A DNA stretch of 64,000 nucleotides from Leucothrix arctica. GTDB taxonomy: Bacteria; Pseudomonadota; Gammaproteobacteria; Thiotrichales; Thiotrichaceae. This document shows, piece after piece, positions 35,187-47,201 of this stretch. Every line of letters begins with the position of its first letter. The first letter of the stretch is position 1. The stretch covers positions 62,001-126,000 of the forward strand of contig NZ_QGKL01000041.1 in the NCBI RefSeq assembly GCF_003172895.1, in the 5' to 3' direction. The position numbers and the translations under genes were made by a program. The notes under the pieces were generated by a model. It did no database searches. It was not told the origin of the DNA and worked only from the letters and a program-made list of their open reading frames with translations.

Positions 35187-35720
35187 TTAGGCAGCTGTCT
35201 CTTCTTTCTTGTCGCGCACAGCGGCAACAGTACGTACAAGCTTACCTGGCACTTCATTAACAGTACGTGCCAACTTGTCCAATGGTGCTCTAAGAGTACC
35301 AGCCAAAATAGCCAACGCTTGGTCACGTGTAGGCAATTTGGACAATCGCTTCAACTCAGATGCAGGATAAACTTCCCCACCTACAGCCAAAGACTTAACG
35401 ATCAGCTTGTCATGATCTTTTGCAAAAGCTTCAACTAAACGCGCAGCAGAACCTGGATCTTCCTTAGAAAATGCCAACACCAAAGGCCCAGAAAAACTAT
35501 CACTCATACAAGCAAAATCTGTATTCGCAACAGCTAACTTAGCTAGGTTATTCTTAACAACACGCAGATAAACGCCTGACTCACGTGCTTTAACACGCAT
35601 CTCAGTCATTTCATCAACAGTCAAACCACGGTACTCAGCAGCCACCGCGGAATGAGCTTCTGCAGCCACCGCAGCGACCTCAGAGACAATCTTCTTTTTG
35701 TCTTCCAAAGTTAATGCCAC
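35187..35720 (-). CDS. rplJ: 50S ribosomal protein L10
   Basis: 177 aa from a GTG at 35720 (VALTLEDKKKIVSEV), which matches the homologous start MALNLQDK and has AGAGG eight bases upstream; a longer in-frame reading to 35804 is not supported. L10 anchors L7/L12 dimers. Its mRNA leader (35721-35987) is the expected site of autoregulation by the L10-L12 complex. Confidence 0.95.
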   Translation of the reverse strand: MALTLEDKKKIVSEVAAVAAEAHSAVAAEYRGLTVDEMTEMRVKARESGVYLRVVKNNLAKLAVANTDFACMSDSFSGPLVLAFSKEDPGSAARLVEAFAKDHDKLIVKSLAVGGEVYPASELKRLSKLPTRDQALAILAGTLRAPLDKLARTVNEVPGKLVRTVAAVRDKKEETAA

Positions 35721-35987
35721 AGCATCTACCTCTCTAATTCGGTGCAAAACCCACCGGTAAATAAACACTCTAAAAATAGAGTAATCTATAACGACGTGCA
35801 CCAAATCATTACTGACTTAGCTTACGTCATCTACGCAGGCACATATTTAACTCTTTAAGCCCTTACTAAACAAGTAGAGCACCTACGGTCTTTGACGACA
35901 TACTATAAAGTATATCAACTTGCCATCACTGGCAGCCCCAAGGGGCATAGTAAAACACATATCCGAGAATATGTGTTTTAAATATTT
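35721..35987 (-). promoter_or_regulatory. rplJ leader with terminator-like hairpin
   Basis: The 267-nt gap between rplA and rplJ begins with a perfect 11-bp hairpin, AAAACACATAT (35952-35962) with ATATGTGTTTT (35969-35979), whose 3' side ends in UUUU on the minus strand. Then come two short stems: GGGGC/GCCCC (35935-35946) and TGCC/GGCA (35921-35934). The rest is long enough for the L10 leader known in E. coli, but I could not draw the kink-turn with confidence, and no convincing -35/-10 pair was found. Confidence 0.55.
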
Positions 35988-36683
35988 TTAAAACTTGATC
36001 GCAGTATGATCAACAACAAGGCCTGGACCCATAGTTGTAGATACTGAAACTTTCTTGAAGAAGATACCCTTCGCTGTAGAAGGCTTACCTTTATTCAAAG
36101 CAGCTAGCAAAGAAATAAGGTTCTCTTCCAGCTTAGCAGATTCAAAGTCAACACTTCCGATACGGCAATGAACGATTCCACCACGATCTGTACGGTAACG
36201 TACCTGACCAGACTTAGCATTCTTTACTGCTTCAGCAACGTTTGGCGTAACTGTACCAACCTTAGGGTTAGGCATTAGACCACGTGGACCAAGAATCTGA
36301 CCCAACTGACCTACGATACGCATAGCATCTGGACTAGCAATAACAACATCGAAATCCATGTTGCCTTTCTTAACTTCTTCAGCTAAATCTTCGAACCCAA
36401 CAATATCTGCACCGGCTTCTTTAGCAGCCTCTGCATTTGCACCCTGTGTAAACACAGCAACACGAACTGTCTTACCAGTACCGTTTGGCAGTACTGTAGC
36501 ACCACGTACAACTTGATCAGACTTCTTTGCATCAACACCTAGGTTAATACTCACATCAATACTTTCTGTGAATTTAACTTGAGGTAGACTCTTAAGAAGA
36601 TCAAAACCTTCAGTAATACCATAAACAGTTTCTGGATTTACTTTCTCAGCAATCTGCTTTTGACGTTTTGTTAGCTTAGCCAT
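35988..36683 (-). CDS. rplA: 50S ribosomal protein L1
   Basis: 231 aa from the ATG at 36683 ([15 protein letters not shown]); a six-codon upstream extension is not supported by homologues. [21 protein letters not shown] is the family signature. L1 forms the mobile stalk at the E site and represses rplKA in E. coli. It starts 1 nt after the rplK stop. Confidence 0.97.
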   Translation of the reverse strand: MAKLTKRQKQIAEKVNPETVYGITEGFDLLKSLPQVKFTESIDVSINLGVDAKKSDQVVRGATVLPNGTGKTVRVAVFTQGANAEAAKEAGADIVGFEDLAEEVKKGNMDFDVVIASPDAMRIVGQLGQILGPRGLMPNPKVGTVTPNVAEAVKNAKSGQVRYRTDRGGIVHCRIGSVDFESAKLEENLISLLAALNKGKPSTAKGIFFKKVSVSTTMGPGLVVDHTAIKF

Positions 36684-36684
36684 C

Positions 36685-37116
36685 TTACACTCCCTCCACA
36701 TCTACACCCATACTGCGAGCAGTACCGGCAATTGTACGAACCGCTGCATCCATATTGGCTGCAGTCAGATCAGGCTCTTTCATCTTAACAATTTCTTCAA
36801 GTTGCTCACGAGACATCGTACCAACTTTTACACTGTTAGGAGTTGCACTACCGCTCTTAAGACCTAAAGCCTTCAGAATCAGTACTGCCGCCGGAGGAGT
36901 TTTAGTAACGAACGTAAAACTACGGTCATTATAAACTGTAATTACTACAGGAATCGGTAAACCAGCTTCCATGCTCTGTGTAGCAGCATTGAACGCCTTA
37001 CAAAATTCCATAATTTGAACACCGTGCTGACCCAATGCTGGACCTACTGGCGGACTTGGATTTGCTTTACCTGCAGGAACCTGCAACTTAATATATGCTT
37101 GTACTTTCTTAGCCAT
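36685..37116 (-). CDS. rplK: 50S ribosomal protein L11
   Basis: 143 aa (E. coli 142). [39 protein letters not shown] is diagnostic. L11 sits at the GTPase-associated centre and is needed for RelA activation. 54 nt after nusG. Confidence 0.98.
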   Translation of the reverse strand: MAKKVQAYIKLQVPAGKANPSPPVGPALGQHGVQIMEFCKAFNAATQSMEAGLPIPVVITVYNDRSFTFVTKTPPAAVLILKALGLKSGSATPNSVKVGTMSREQLEEIVKMKEPDLTAANMDAAVRTIAGTARSMGVDVEGV

Positions 37117-37170
37117 TCTATTCTCCAGTGGGTAATAACGCTTCTCAGCTTCCCAGTAGACTATCTAAAA

Positions 37171-37704
37171 TCAGATCTTTTCAACCTGAAAGAACTCTAG
37201 CTCAACTGGTGTTGAGCGTCCGAAAATCTGTACCGAGACAAGTAACTTACTCTTCTCGTAATTAGCCTCTTCAACAACTCCATTAAAGTCATTGAACGGA
37301 CCATCTTTAACACGAACAACTTCACCCACTTCAAACAGAACTTTAGGACGAGGAGCATCAACACCCTCCTCTATGCGATTCATTATCGCATTCGCTTCTT
37401 TCTCAGTGATTGGAGCTGGCTTATCACTGGTACCACCAATGAAGCCTAAAACTTTAGGTGTGTCTTTAATTAAATGCCATGACTCATCGTTCATGTCCAT
37501 TTCAACTAAAACATAACCTGGGAAAAACTTTCTTGAACTTTTTCGCTTTTGACCATCTCGCATCTCAACTACTTCTTCAGTTGGAACCAAGATATTGCCA
37601 AAATAATCATGCAGACTAAGTCTTTCTATTCTTTCTTCAATAGACGCTTTTACACGTGCTTCGAAATTTGAATACGCATGAACAACATACCATCGCATAG
37701 CCAT
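37171..37704 (-). CDS. nusG: Transcription antitermination factor NusG
   Basis: 177 aa from the ATG at 37704 ([19 protein letters not shown]), with GGAGG eight bases upstream; an in-frame extension to 37725 is not supported. NGN domain, then a C-terminal KOW domain ([20 protein letters not shown]). It couples RNA polymerase to S10 or Rho. It starts 4 nt after secE. Confidence 0.97.
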   Translation of the reverse strand: MAMRWYVVHAYSNFEARVKASIEERIERLSLHDYFGNILVPTEEVVEMRDGQKRKSSRKFFPGYVLVEMDMNDESWHLIKDTPKVLGFIGGTSDKPAPITEKEANAIMNRIEEGVDAPRPKVLFEVGEVVRVKDGPFNDFNGVVEEANYEKSKLLVSVQIFGRSTPVELEFFQVEKI

Positions 37705-37708
37705 TACA

Positions 37709-38086
37709 TTAACCTCCAGTCGCAAGTAGAACTTTAACGCCCCAACCTAAGAGCATATCTACAAACCATAGAAAGATAGAAAGAATGGTCACAATGATAA
37801 AAACCATCAAAGTGGTTTGCATTGTTTCTTGACGCGAAGGCCAGACGACCTTGCGAACTTCTGTACGTGCAGCTCCCATAAACGAAAGCAGACCTTTACC
37901 TTTATTCGTCGTTGAAGCAACGAACACACCCAAACCTGCTACAGCTAGCAGACCTAGAACACGGTAAAGCAAAGAAGCTTCTTCGAATAAGTAAAAACCA
38001 ACTATAGAAGCGACCAACAAACCAAGCGCAAGCACTAGCTTAACTATATCGAGTGTTGAACTTTTAGGCTCAGCATTAGTTGACAT
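37709..38086 (-). CDS. secE: SecE preprotein translocase subunit
   Basis: 125 aa (E. coli 127) with three membrane segments (about 14-30, 41-59, 91-121). The conserved region [20 protein letters not shown] before the last segment clamps SecY. It follows tRNA-Trp by 43 nt and is coupled to nusG. Confidence 0.96.
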   Translation of the reverse strand: MSTNAEPKSSTLDIVKLVLALGLLVASIVGFYLFEEASLLYRVLGLLAVAGLGVFVASTTNKGKGLLSFMGAARTEVRKVVWPSRQETMQTTLMVFIIVTILSIFLWFVDMLLGWGVKVLLATGG

Positions 38087-38129
38087 CTATTTAATCACCT
38101 ATTTGTATTTAATCTTATTGTGTTTCAGA

Positions 38130-38205
38130 TGGCAGGCCAGGAGGGAATCGAACCCCCAACCTACGGTTTTGGAGACCGTCGCTCTGCCAATTGAGCTACT
38201 GGCCT
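38130..38205 (-). tRNA. tRNA-Trp (CCA)
   Basis: 76 nt including encoded CCA. Acceptor AGGCCAG pairs with CTGGCCT, anticodon loop CTCCAAA gives CCA, T-loop GTTCGATTC. It lies between tuf and secE, as in Pseudomonas-type genomes but not E. coli. Confidence 0.97.
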
Positions 38206-38240
38206 AATTTAAAATACATCTTAAACTAGCTGAAACAACA

Positions 38241-38271
38241 AAAACGAGGGAAGGATGTTCCCTCGTTTTTT
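38241..38271 (-). terminator. Terminator after tuf
   Basis: AAAACGAGGGAA (38241-38252) pairs perfectly with TTCCCTCGTTTT (38258-38269) around a 5-base loop, with U runs on both strands. It stands between tuf and tRNA-Trp; tRNA-Trp and secE would need readthrough or a separate start, and no clear promoter is seen for them. Confidence 0.85.
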
Positions 38272-38304
38272 GCATTGGAACGGGATTATAACAACTAAGC
38301 TATC

Positions 38305-39525
<1,221 letters not shown>

Positions 39526-39566
39526 CTCGCAACACCTTGTAGTAGAGATTTATTCAAAATATATAA

Positions 39567-39643
<77 letters not shown>

Positions 39644-39675
39644 CAACAACTATCTAACTCAGCTTTTTCTTACAA

Positions 39676-39749
39676 TGGAGCGGGTGATGGGAATCGAACC
39701 CACGTGATCAGCTTGGAAGGCTGGAGCTTTACCATTAAGCTACACCCGC
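39676..39749 (-). tRNA. tRNA-Gly (TCC)
   Basis: 74 nt with encoded CCA. Acceptor GCGGGTG/CACCCGC, anticodon loop CTTCCAA (anticodon TCC), T-loop TTCGATT. Part of the tRNA-tuf transcript. Confidence 0.97.
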
Positions 39750-39790
39750 CTATTTAACCCTTTGCAAGAAGCAAAGCTTCTTTACACAAA

Positions 39791-39820
39791 TGCGGATTTA
39801 CAAATTAATGTAAATCCGCA
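39791..39820 (-). other. Hairpin in the tRNA-Tyr/tRNA-Gly spacer
   Basis: TGCGGATTTAC (39791-39801) and GTAAATCCGCA (39810-39820) form a perfect 11-bp stem with an 8-base loop. A second stem, AAGAAGC with GCTTCTT around AAA, follows at about 39767-39783. No U run is present, so a processing signal is more likely than termination. Confidence 0.75.
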
Positions 39821-39831
39821 CATGCTCAATT

Positions 39832-39915
39832 TGGTGGAGGGAGGAGGATTCGAACCTCCGAAGCCGAAGCAGCAGATTTACAGTCTGCCCCCTTTGACCG
39901 CTCGGGAATCCCTCC
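39832..39915 (-). tRNA. tRNA-Tyr (GTA)
   Basis: 84 nt with encoded CCA and a long variable arm, as expected of bacterial class II tRNA-Tyr. Acceptor GGAGGGA/TCCCTCC, anticodon loop CTGTAAA. First gene of the tRNA-tuf transcript. Confidence 0.97.
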
Positions 39916-39928
39916 AAACGAGGGCGGC

Positions 39929-39957
39929 ATTTTGTGCGAAACACCCTACCCTGTCAA
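39929..39957 (-). promoter_or_regulatory. Stable-RNA promoter of the tRNA-tuf operon
   Basis: -35 TTGACA (39952-39957, perfect), 17-bp spacer, -10 CAAAAT (39929-39934), then GCCGCCC, a GC-rich discriminator. About 45 bp of A/T-rich DNA lies upstream of the -35 and may act as an UP element. The distance to the tRNA 5' end is about 13 nt. Confidence 0.85.
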
Positions 39958-40193
39958 CCTTTTAATTCATCTTTTTTTCAATTTAATAAAAATAATTTAC
40001 TTAGCCGAAACACACATCACCTTTTAGACCTGTTCAAACCTTTCTGCGCCTAGGCTACTCAGTCATATCTTCGTTTTTATAAATTATTGATTCCACAGAT
40101 TTTTCATCTAGATAACTACAACAATCCTTCATCTTCACTAGCTTCTAACTGACTACAATCACCCAAAAACACACCCACTCAAACATTTACACT

Positions 40194-43025
40194 TTATTTT
40201 GTCTTTTCTAAAACTTGCTTCAAATACTTACCGGTATACGAACCTTTCTTTTTTGCCACCTGCTCCGGTGTGCCAACAGCAATAATCTTTCCACCTTTAT
40301 TACCACCCTCTGGCCCAAGGTCAATAACCCAGTCTGCAGTTTTGATAACATCCAGATTATGCTCAATAATAACAACAGTATTTCCTTCATCTCTTAGTCG
40401 ATGCAATACCTTTAGCAATACATCCACATCATGAAAGTGCAAACCTGTCGTTGGCTCATCCAATATATAGATGGTCTTACCTGTTCCTCGCTTGGATAAC
40501 TCCTTAGCCAGTTTTACACGCTGCGCCTCACCACCTGATAACGTCGTCGCATTCTGCCCTAACGTTATATACGAGAGACCCACATCCATCATGGCAGACA
40601 ATTTATTATGAATACCTGGTATAGCACTGAAAAACACAACCGCTTCTTCTACGGTCATTGCTAATACTTCGTAGATATTCTTACCCTTAAAGCGTATATC
40701 CAGAGTCTCTCGATTATATCGCTTACTCTCACATGCATCGCAGGGCACATAAACGTCAGGCAGGAAATGCATCTCCACCTTTATCACACCATCACCACGA
40801 CAAGCCTCACAGCGACCACCCTTTACATTGAAACTAAAGCGCCCCGGTGTATAACCACGTGACCTAGCCTCCTGTGTAGCAGCGAATAAGTCGCGTATAG
40901 GCGTAAACACACCTGTATAGGTTGCAGGGTTAGATCGCGGTGTACGCCCTATAGGGCTTTGACTGATATCAACAACCTTATCTAAATAGTCTAAACCTTC
41001 TATCTCTTTTACTTTTGCTCCAACGTCACTCGATCCATTTAAGAACTTAGCTATATTTGGATACAGTGTTGCATTGATTAACGTTGACTTACCCGAACCT
41101 GACACCCCCGTAATACAGGTCATCACACCTATAGGGATTTCTGCCGTGACATTTTTTAAGTTATTACCTTCAGCACCGATCATACGGAGCACTTTATCTT
41201 TATCTATTGGTACACGCTTCTTAGGTACTTCAATTGCTCGCTTACCCGACAAGAACTGCCCTGTACATGACTCTTCAACCGCCATAACTTCTTCGGGTGT
41301 TCCTTCCGCGATAATGCGACCACCATGCACACCCGCTCCCGGCCCTATATCAACCACATAGTCAGCCAATCTAATTGCATCTTCATCATGCTCAACGACA
41401 ATGACCGTATTACCCAAGTCACGAAGGTGAATAAGCGTCTTTAGTAATCGATCATTATCACGCTGATGCAAACCTATTGACGGCTCATCTAATACATACA
41501 TGACACCCACTAGACCTGCACCAATCTGCGAAGCTAGACGAATTCGCTGCGACTCTCCGCCCGACAAACTATCAGCACTACGATTTAGCGACAAATAGTC
41601 CAATCCGACATTCACCAAGAACTCTAAGCGCAGTTTGATTTCTCGTAGAATTTTTTCGGCGATCTGACCTTGCTTACCGGGTAACTCCAACTCAGTAAAG
41701 AATAACAACGTATCGCCAATCGCCCACTCAGTTATTTCTGACAAATCTTTATTATCAACAAATACATTTCGTGCCGCGAGATTTAAACGCGCACCTTCAC
41801 AACTTGGACAAGTATGCGTTGAAAGGTATTTCATCAACTCTTCACGCACACCATTAGAGTCAGTATCCCGATAACGTCGGTCTAGATTATTTAGAATACC
41901 TTCAAATGGATGCATCTTTTGGTAGACCTGCCCCTTTTGACCCACATAACGGAACTCAATTTCTTTCTTACCACTTCCATGCATTAGTACATCACGGACG
42001 CTCTTTGGTAGTTTCTTATAGGGCGTATCTACATCAAAACCATATTCTGCGGCTAGCGAATCTATCAGATGAAAGTAGTAAGCATTTCTACGGTCCCAAC
42101 CACGCACAGCACCTTCAGCCAAACTCAACTCTGGCTTACTCACTACACGGGCTTCATCAAACGCTTGATGCACACCTAGACCATCACATGTTGGACATGC
42201 ACCACTTGGACTATTGAATGAGAATAAGCGCGGCTCCAAATCAGGTAACGAATATCCACAATGCGCACAGGCGTAGTTAGCAGAGAACATTAACTCCTCA
42301 TTACCCGAATCATCCATCCAAGCGACACCCGCCAAACCATCAGCGATTCGCAAGGCGGTCTCAAATGACTCAGACAAACGCAACGCTAAGTCTTCACGTA
42401 CCTTGAAACGATCCACAACGACTTCAATCGTATGTTTTTTACGAAGTGCTAATGTTGGTGTGTCATCTAACTCACACACTTCACCATTAATCCTAGCTCG
42501 CAAGAAGCCCTGAGCACGCAACTCTTCAAATAGCTTTGCATACTCACCTTTTCGATTGCGCACAACCGGCGCAAGCAACATCAGCTTAGACCCTTCCGGT
42601 AGTGCCATGACAGCATCCACCATTTGCGAGACAGTCTGAGCCTCTAGCTCCTGACCATGCTCAGGACACCTAGGCTGACCTGCACGCGCATAAAGTAAAC
42701 GCAGATAGTCATAGATCTCCGTTACCGTACCTACCGTTGAGCGAGGGTTGTGCGATGTTGTTTTCTGCTCAATAGAGATAGCTGGAGACAAACCTTCAAT
42801 ATGATCAAGATCCGGCTTCTCCATCATCGATAAAAACTGACGAGCATAAGACGACAGAGACTCGACATAACGTCTCTGTCCTTCCGCAAATATCGTATCA
42901 AAGGCTAATGATGACTTACCCGAACCTGACAACCCTGTAATAACGATTAACTTATCACGAGGTAAATCAATATCAATATTTTTGAGGTTATGGGTACGCG
43001 CTCCGCGCAAACTGATTTTTTTCAC
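40194..43025 (-). CDS. uvrA: UvrA excinuclease subunit
   Basis: 943 aa from a GTG at 43025 ([15 protein letters not shown]), matching the E. coli start (940 aa); a TTG at 43046 gives seven more residues but lacks a ribosome binding site. Two ABC ATPase modules: Walker [10 protein letters not shown] (about 31) and GVSGSGKST, signatures [12 protein letters not shown] and [12 protein letters not shown]. Zinc modules include CEACRGDGV...CDAC. It recognises damaged DNA with UvrB. Divergent from the MFS gene. Confidence 0.97.
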   Translation of the reverse strand: MKKISLRGARTHNLKNIDIDLPRDKLIVITGLSGSGKSSLAFDTIFAEGQRRYVESLSSYARQFLSMMEKPDLDHIEGLSPAISIEQKTTSHNPRSTVGTVTEIYDYLRLLYARAGQPRCPEHGQELEAQTVSQMVDAVMALPEGSKLMLLAPVVRNRKGEYAKLFEELRAQGFLRARINGEVCELDDTPTLALRKKHTIEVVVDRFKVREDLALRLSESFETALRIADGLAGVAWMDDSGNEELMFSANYACAHCGYSLPDLEPRLFSFNSPSGACPTCDGLGVHQAFDEARVVSKPELSLAEGAVRGWDRRNAYYFHLIDSLAAEYGFDVDTPYKKLPKSVRDVLMHGSGKKEIEFRYVGQKGQVYQKMHPFEGILNNLDRRYRDTDSNGVREELMKYLSTHTCPSCEGARLNLAARNVFVDNKDLSEITEWAIGDTLLFFTELELPGKQGQIAEKILREIKLRLEFLVNVGLDYLSLNRSADSLSGGESQRIRLASQIGAGLVGVMYVLDEPSIGLHQRDNDRLLKTLIHLRDLGNTVIVVEHDEDAIRLADYVVDIGPGAGVHGGRIIAEGTPEEVMAVEESCTGQFLSGKRAIEVPKKRVPIDKDKVLRMIGAEGNNLKNVTAEIPIGVMTCITGVSGSGKSTLINATLYPNIAKFLNGSSDVGAKVKEIEGLDYLDKVVDISQSPIGRTPRSNPATYTGVFTPIRDLFAATQEARSRGYTPGRFSFNVKGGRCEACRGDGVIKVEMHFLPDVYVPCDACESKRYNRETLDIRFKGKNIYEVLAMTVEEAVVFFSAIPGIHNKLSAMMDVGLSYITLGQNATTLSGGEAQRVKLAKELSKRGTGKTIYILDEPTTGLHFHDVDVLLKVLHRLRDEGNTVVIIEHNLDVIKTADWVIDLGPEGGNKGGKIIAVGTPEQVAKKKGSYTGKYLKQVLEKTK

Positions 43026-43059
43026 TGTGGGATATTCTTCTTTCAAAAAATTATCTGCT

Positions 43060-43088
43060 AATATGCCGACTTGCCAACCTCATGACAA
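43060..43088 (-). promoter_or_regulatory. Candidate uvrA promoter
   Basis: -35 TTGTCA (43083-43088), 17-bp spacer, -10 CATATT (43060-43065). I see no CTG-N10-CAG LexA box in the 79-bp divergent gap, so SOS control of the E. coli type is not evident. Confidence 0.5.
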
Positions 43089-43103
43089 CCTTGTTATCTC
43101 CCC

Positions 43104-44450
43104 ATGAATAAACTTGAACGCCGTACCGCTCTATCCCTAGCCGCTGTTTATGCTGTTCGAATGCTTGGTTTATTCATGATTTTGCCAGTACTACCGCTGT
43201 ACGCTGAGAATTTTGAAGAAGCCACACCCTTCCTAATTGGCTTAGCCATAGGGATCTACGGCCTTACTCAAGCAACTTTCCAAATTCCGCTCGGACTCAT
43301 GTCTGACCGCTTTGGACGTAAACGAATTATTATTGCGGGACTGATTATTTTTGCTATTGGTAGCGTGGTTTCAGCACTCTCAGATAACATCTACAGCATT
43401 ATTATTGGTAGGGCTATTCAGGGCATGGGCGCTATCGCCGCAGCAACTATGGCACTAGCCGCCGACCTAACCGAAGAAAACAACCGAGCCAAGGTCATGG
43501 CGAGCATTGGAATGACTATCGGTGTCGCATTCGCTGTTGCAATGGTTGTTGGCCCGCTCATAAACGACTGGTACGGTCTTTCAGGCATCTTTTGGATTAC
43601 AGCACTACTTGCACTTGTCGGTATCGGTCTTGTTGCATTCGTAGTTCCAACACCCAAAAAACTCTTCCATCATCGCGATGCTGGCGTTATGAGCGACTAC
43701 TTACTACCGGCAATTAAGAATGCCAACTTATTGAGAATGAACATTGGGGTGTTCATTTTGCACATGGTGATGACCGCAAACTTCACCGTACTCCCTCTAC
43801 TCTTTAAGAACCAAATGAATATTGAGAGCGCGTCGCACTGGAAAATCTACTTACCGGTATTTGCACTGTCATTCATCTTCGCTCTACCTTTAATTATTAT
43901 TGCCGAGAAGTACCAAAAGATTAAACCACTCCTCATTGGTACAGTCGCAACGCTAATACTGGCGCAATTAGGGTTATCATTCGGACTAGAAACCAACTAC
44001 TTAGTACTCGCCAGTTTTCTAATGTTCTTTATAAGCTTTAATTTTCTTGAAGCAATACAACCGTCACTTGTCGCGAAATATTCTAGTGTTAGCAATAAGG
44101 GCACAGCCATGGGCATCTTTAGCACATGGCAATTTATGGGAATATTTGTGGGCGGTATTACGGGCGGCTTCTTGCTTGAGCACAACAGCCAAAGCGCGGT
44201 ATTTTTATTCGGCGGGTGCGCAGCATTGGTATGGCTAGTCGCTGCAATATCACTACCAAAACCTCACTTCTACAAAAGTCAGTTAGTTAAACTTAGCCCG
44301 TTGATGCTGCAAGACAGCCAAGCGACGACTATTGCACTCTATGAAATAAAGGGAATCAAAGAAGTCGCTATCGCCATAGAAGAAGGCATAGCATATTTAA
44401 AGGTCGACAAAAAAGAACTTGATGAAACTGCGCTGGTAGCATTCCAATAA
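43104..44450 (+). CDS. MFS transporter, YajR-like
   Basis: 448 aa with twelve membrane segments. The loop 2-3 signature [11 protein letters not shown] is intact, and proton-antiporter-type motifs are present (GPLINDWYG). After the last segment (about 390) there is a small soluble C-terminal domain, [33 protein letters not shown], resembling the ferredoxin-like YAM domain of YajR. The substrate is unknown. MFS genes next to uvrA are common in gammaproteobacteria. It converges with tilS with only 20 nt between. Confidence 0.85.
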   Translation: MNKLERRTALSLAAVYAVRMLGLFMILPVLPLYAENFEEATPFLIGLAIGIYGLTQATFQIPLGLMSDRFGRKRIIIAGLIIFAIGSVVSALSDNIYSIIIGRAIQGMGAIAAATMALAADLTEENNRAKVMASIGMTIGVAFAVAMVVGPLINDWYGLSGIFWITALLALVGIGLVAFVVPTPKKLFHHRDAGVMSDYLLPAIKNANLLRMNIGVFILHMVMTANFTVLPLLFKNQMNIESASHWKIYLPVFALSFIFALPLIIIAEKYQKIKPLLIGTVATLILAQLGLSFGLETNYLVLASFLMFFISFNFLEAIQPSLVAKYSSVSNKGTAMGIFSTWQFMGIFVGGITGGFLLEHNSQSAVFLFGGCAALVWLVAAISLPKPHFYKSQLVKLSPLMLQDSQATTIALYEIKGIKEVAIAIEEGIAYLKVDKKELDETALVAFQ

Positions 44451-44470
44451 AACAAACCTAATACTTCGAG

Positions 44471-45742
44471 TTAGTCTAGCTCCACCTGACACAAGCCATA
44501 CACCATAATTAAGTCATCCTTGAAATAAATGAGTGGCATACGCGATCGCATCCAAGGCGGTACAGCAAGTTGTTGAAACAAGTTTTTGAGACTGATTGAT
44601 TTATCTCGCCCAGATGGTTTTATTGATTCCCCACCCTGTCGAAACTTTACAGTTAGCCCTATCTCTTCTTGCTGAGCCAACGCCCTCCAACCACCGAGCA
44701 ACGACGATTGTAACGATAAACCAAGAGATTCTACTGGCAAGTCCTCACTCAACTCATCCCAATAGAACGACTGAGACTCGTCATGCTCAGACAATGCTTC
44801 CATCGCATAAAGATCATCACGAAAACGACGCACTTCTACACTCCCCCAGTGAACACAAGGAGAAGCCTCTTCTGAACAAAACAAGGCGTCTGACACAACG
44901 TGCTGAAGCTTCTTCGCAGACGGCGCTATAAAGCCAGAAGTTGTGATCCATAACCGCAATAAAGCACGCTGCCTGGCGGATTCACACTGCTTAAGCGCCT
45001 TAACTGACAAAGTACCCACAACCGATCCGGTCATCGACGTCATATCTTCAGATAAATAACCATCTAACAAGCGCTGCGTCTCACCCTGCAGTAATGCTGC
45101 ACGAGCCAACGTCCCATAACAACCAGGCCAGCGATCTTCTAGCTGAGGTAATATTTGATGCCTAAGGTAATTTCGATCATAACGAAGGTCTGCATTACTC
45201 TCGTCTTCCACAAAGTCGAGCTGATACTTAGCCGCATAATCTTCCAGGGCAGAGCGATGGAAGTTTAAAAAAGGCCTCATCAAGTGACCACCAGAGAACG
45301 AAGTAATCATTGGCATCGCAGACAAACCTGCACCACCAGCCCCACGCATCAATTGAATCAATAACGTTTCAGCTTGATCGTTTTGATGATGCCCAGTCAA
45401 CAGTACCTCACCCTCTTCCAATAGACCTGCAAACGCTTGATAACGCTTGTCGCGCGCATAAGCCTCAAGACTTTCGCCCGATGGTACTTGGAGATTAAGA
45501 GGAATTAACTGAAAAGGAACAGAAAGGTCACTACAGATACCTCTGCAATGTCGCCCCCACCATAGCGAGGACTCTTGCAAGCCATGATCTATATACACGG
45601 CTCGCAAGCTTATATCGGGAATTTGACTCATCACATGAAGAAGCACGTGTGAATCTAGGCCTCCACTATAGGCGACCAGAAATTTTCGCTGCCCCAGCAC
45701 AGAGAACAGCAGAGAAATTTCAGCTAGCAGATCATGACTCAA
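44471..45742 (-). CDS. tilS: tRNA(Ile)-lysidine synthase
   Basis: 423 aa (E. coli 432). The PP-loop motif SGGLDS (26-31) and the [11 protein letters not shown] segment mark the N-terminal ATPase domain; C-terminal TilS domains follow. It converts C34 of the CAU tRNA-Ile to lysidine, essential for reading AUA. The best start is a TTG at 45742, which overlaps the accA end by 11 nt; the ribosome binding site is weak, so the exact start is uncertain. Confidence 0.93.
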   Translation of the reverse strand: MSHDLLAEISLLFSVLGQRKFLVAYSGGLDSHVLLHVMSQIPDISLRAVYIDHGLQESSLWWGRHCRGICSDLSVPFQLIPLNLQVPSGESLEAYARDKRYQAFAGLLEEGEVLLTGHHQNDQAETLLIQLMRGAGGAGLSAMPMITSFSGGHLMRPFLNFHRSALEDYAAKYQLDFVEDESNADLRYDRNYLRHQILPQLEDRWPGCYGTLARAALLQGETQRLLDGYLSEDMTSMTGSVVGTLSVKALKQCESARQRALLRLWITTSGFIAPSAKKLQHVVSDALFCSEEASPCVHWGSVEVRRFRDDLYAMEALSEHDESQSFYWDELSEDLPVESLGLSLQSSLLGGWRALAQQEEIGLTVKFRQGGESIKPSGRDKSISLKNLFQQLAVPPWMRSRMPLIYFKDDLIMVYGLCQVELD

Positions 45743-46685
45743 ACTGACCGTAGCTCATTAAACGCTCATAACGACGATCTAAAAGCTGCTGAGTATTTAG
45801 AGCACCTACTTCTCGTAGACTACCCTTAATTGCTTCACGCAAGCTATCCATCGTTGCAGCATAATCACGGTGTGCACCACCTATAGGCTCTGGAATAATA
45901 CGATCAACCAGACCCAAAGCATGTAGCTTCTGAGCAGTTATACCCATCGCTTCAGCAGCTTCAGCGGCTTTATCAGCACTCTTCCAAAGGATTGACGCAC
46001 AACCTTCTGGCGAAATAACTGAATACGTTGAATACTGCATCATCTGTACAATGTCACCAACACCGATTGCCAATGCACCACCAGACCCACCTTCACCCAT
46101 AATTGTCGCAATGATTGGCGTTTTAAGCTTAGCCATTTCAAACAAGTTACGAGCAATCGCTTCACTCTGTCCACGCTCTTCAGCACCAATACCTGGATAT
46201 GCTCCAGCGGTGTCGATAAACGTCAATACTGGCAAGTGAAACTTCTCAGCCAAACGTAAAAGGCGCAATGCTTTACGGTAACCTTCAGGTCTTGGCATGC
46301 CGAAGTTACGGCGAATATTTTCTTTTGTGTCGCGCCCTTTTTGATGACCAATAATCATCACTGGACGACCTTCAAAGCGAGCAATACCGCCAACCGTTGC
46401 ATGGTCATCCGCATACATACGATCACCATGTAGCTCTTGGAAGTCGGTACATATGCCGTTAACAATATCCAACGTATATGGACGCTTAGGGTGACGCGCT
46501 ATTTGACCAACTTGCTTTGCAGTAAGTTTTGAAAATATAGACGTAGTTAAGGATTCAGCCTTTTTTTCTAAACGGGCCACATCATCAGTCAGGTTAATAT
46601 CTTGGTCACTAACCGAGCGCAACTCTTCTATCTGAGCTTGTAGCTTGGCAATGGGCTGTTCAAAATCTAGATAATCTGGATTCAT
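45732..46685 (-). CDS. accA: Acetyl-CoA carboxylase carboxyltransferase alpha
   Basis: 317 aa (E. coli 319). It begins [39 protein letters not shown], and the oxyanion and acyl-CoA binding glycines of [15 protein letters not shown] are clear. It acts with AccD in the first step of fatty-acid synthesis. It overlaps tilS by 11 nt and follows the thioredoxin gene by 87 nt. Confidence 0.98.
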   Translation of the reverse strand: MNPDYLDFEQPIAKLQAQIEELRSVSDQDINLTDDVARLEKKAESLTTSIFSKLTAKQVGQIARHPKRPYTLDIVNGICTDFQELHGDRMYADDHATVGGIARFEGRPVMIIGHQKGRDTKENIRRNFGMPRPEGYRKALRLLRLAEKFHLPVLTFIDTAGAYPGIGAEERGQSEAIARNLFEMAKLKTPIIATIMGEGGSGGALAIGVGDIVQMMQYSTYSVISPEGCASILWKSADKAAEAAEAMGITAQKLHALGLVDRIIPEPIGGAHRDYAATMDSLREAIKGSLREVGALNTQQLLDRRYERLMSYGQFES

Positions 46686-46772
46686 AACTAAGTATTTTTC
46701 TCCGCGAAACCCTAAACGCCACTCTTGTTAAACTAAAGAGCAGCGCCAAAAACAATTCTAACCAATAATAGC

Positions 46773-47144
46773 TTATTCTTCTGCAGCTTGCTGTTTAGCA
46801 ATCTCTGCATGAACTGTCGCCATATCTAGCTCTTGTACCTTACTAATCACTTCTTTCAGTTGAGTGTTATTCAACATACCCGCTTCAGAGTATAGAACAA
46901 CTTGCTCACGGAAGATCATCAGTGTTGGAATTGAACGAATCTGAAAGTGTGATGCAAGCTCTTGCTGAGCTTCTGTATCGATCTTACCGAATACGACATC
47001 ATCATATTCCTTAGAAACTTCTTCATAAATAGGCGCAAAAGACTTACATGGTCCGCACCACTCAGCCCAGAAATCTACAATAACGATTTCATTCTTTTCA
47101 ATAGTTTCTTCGAACGTTTCAGCTGTAATATCGACGGTGGCCAC
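46773..47144 (-). CDS. Thioredoxin-family protein with C-terminal extension
   Basis: 123 aa. The thioredoxin fold has active site WCGPCK (C30, C33) and the cis-proline in RSIPTLMIF. About 15 residues longer than E. coli TrxA at the C-terminus (QELDMATVHAEIAKQQAAEE). A GTG start at 47144 has AAGGAG six bases upstream. It probably reduces cytosolic disulfides; whether it is the main thioredoxin cannot be told here. 57 nt after ubiX. Confidence 0.92.
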   Translation of the reverse strand: MATVDITAETFEETIEKNEIVIVDFWAEWCGPCKSFAPIYEEVSKEYDDVVFGKIDTEAQQELASHFQIRSIPTLMIFREQVVLYSEAGMLNNTQLKEVISKVQELDMATVHAEIAKQQAAEE

Positions 47145-47201
47145 AACAGGCTCCTTATATTTTATTTGAACATGGGAATATAGGGGCTTGCCTCTTGAAT
47201 A

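Noticed and set aside
35721-35804. Longer N-terminus for L10
   Set aside because: It would read through the mRNA leader; the GTG at 35720 matches homologues and has a well-spaced ribosome binding site.
39960-40193. Small gene between tRNA-Tyr and uvrA
   Set aside because: The stretch is A/T-rich without a convincing start, ribosome binding site or reading frame; it is better explained as the upstream region of the tRNA promoter and the uvrA 3' end.
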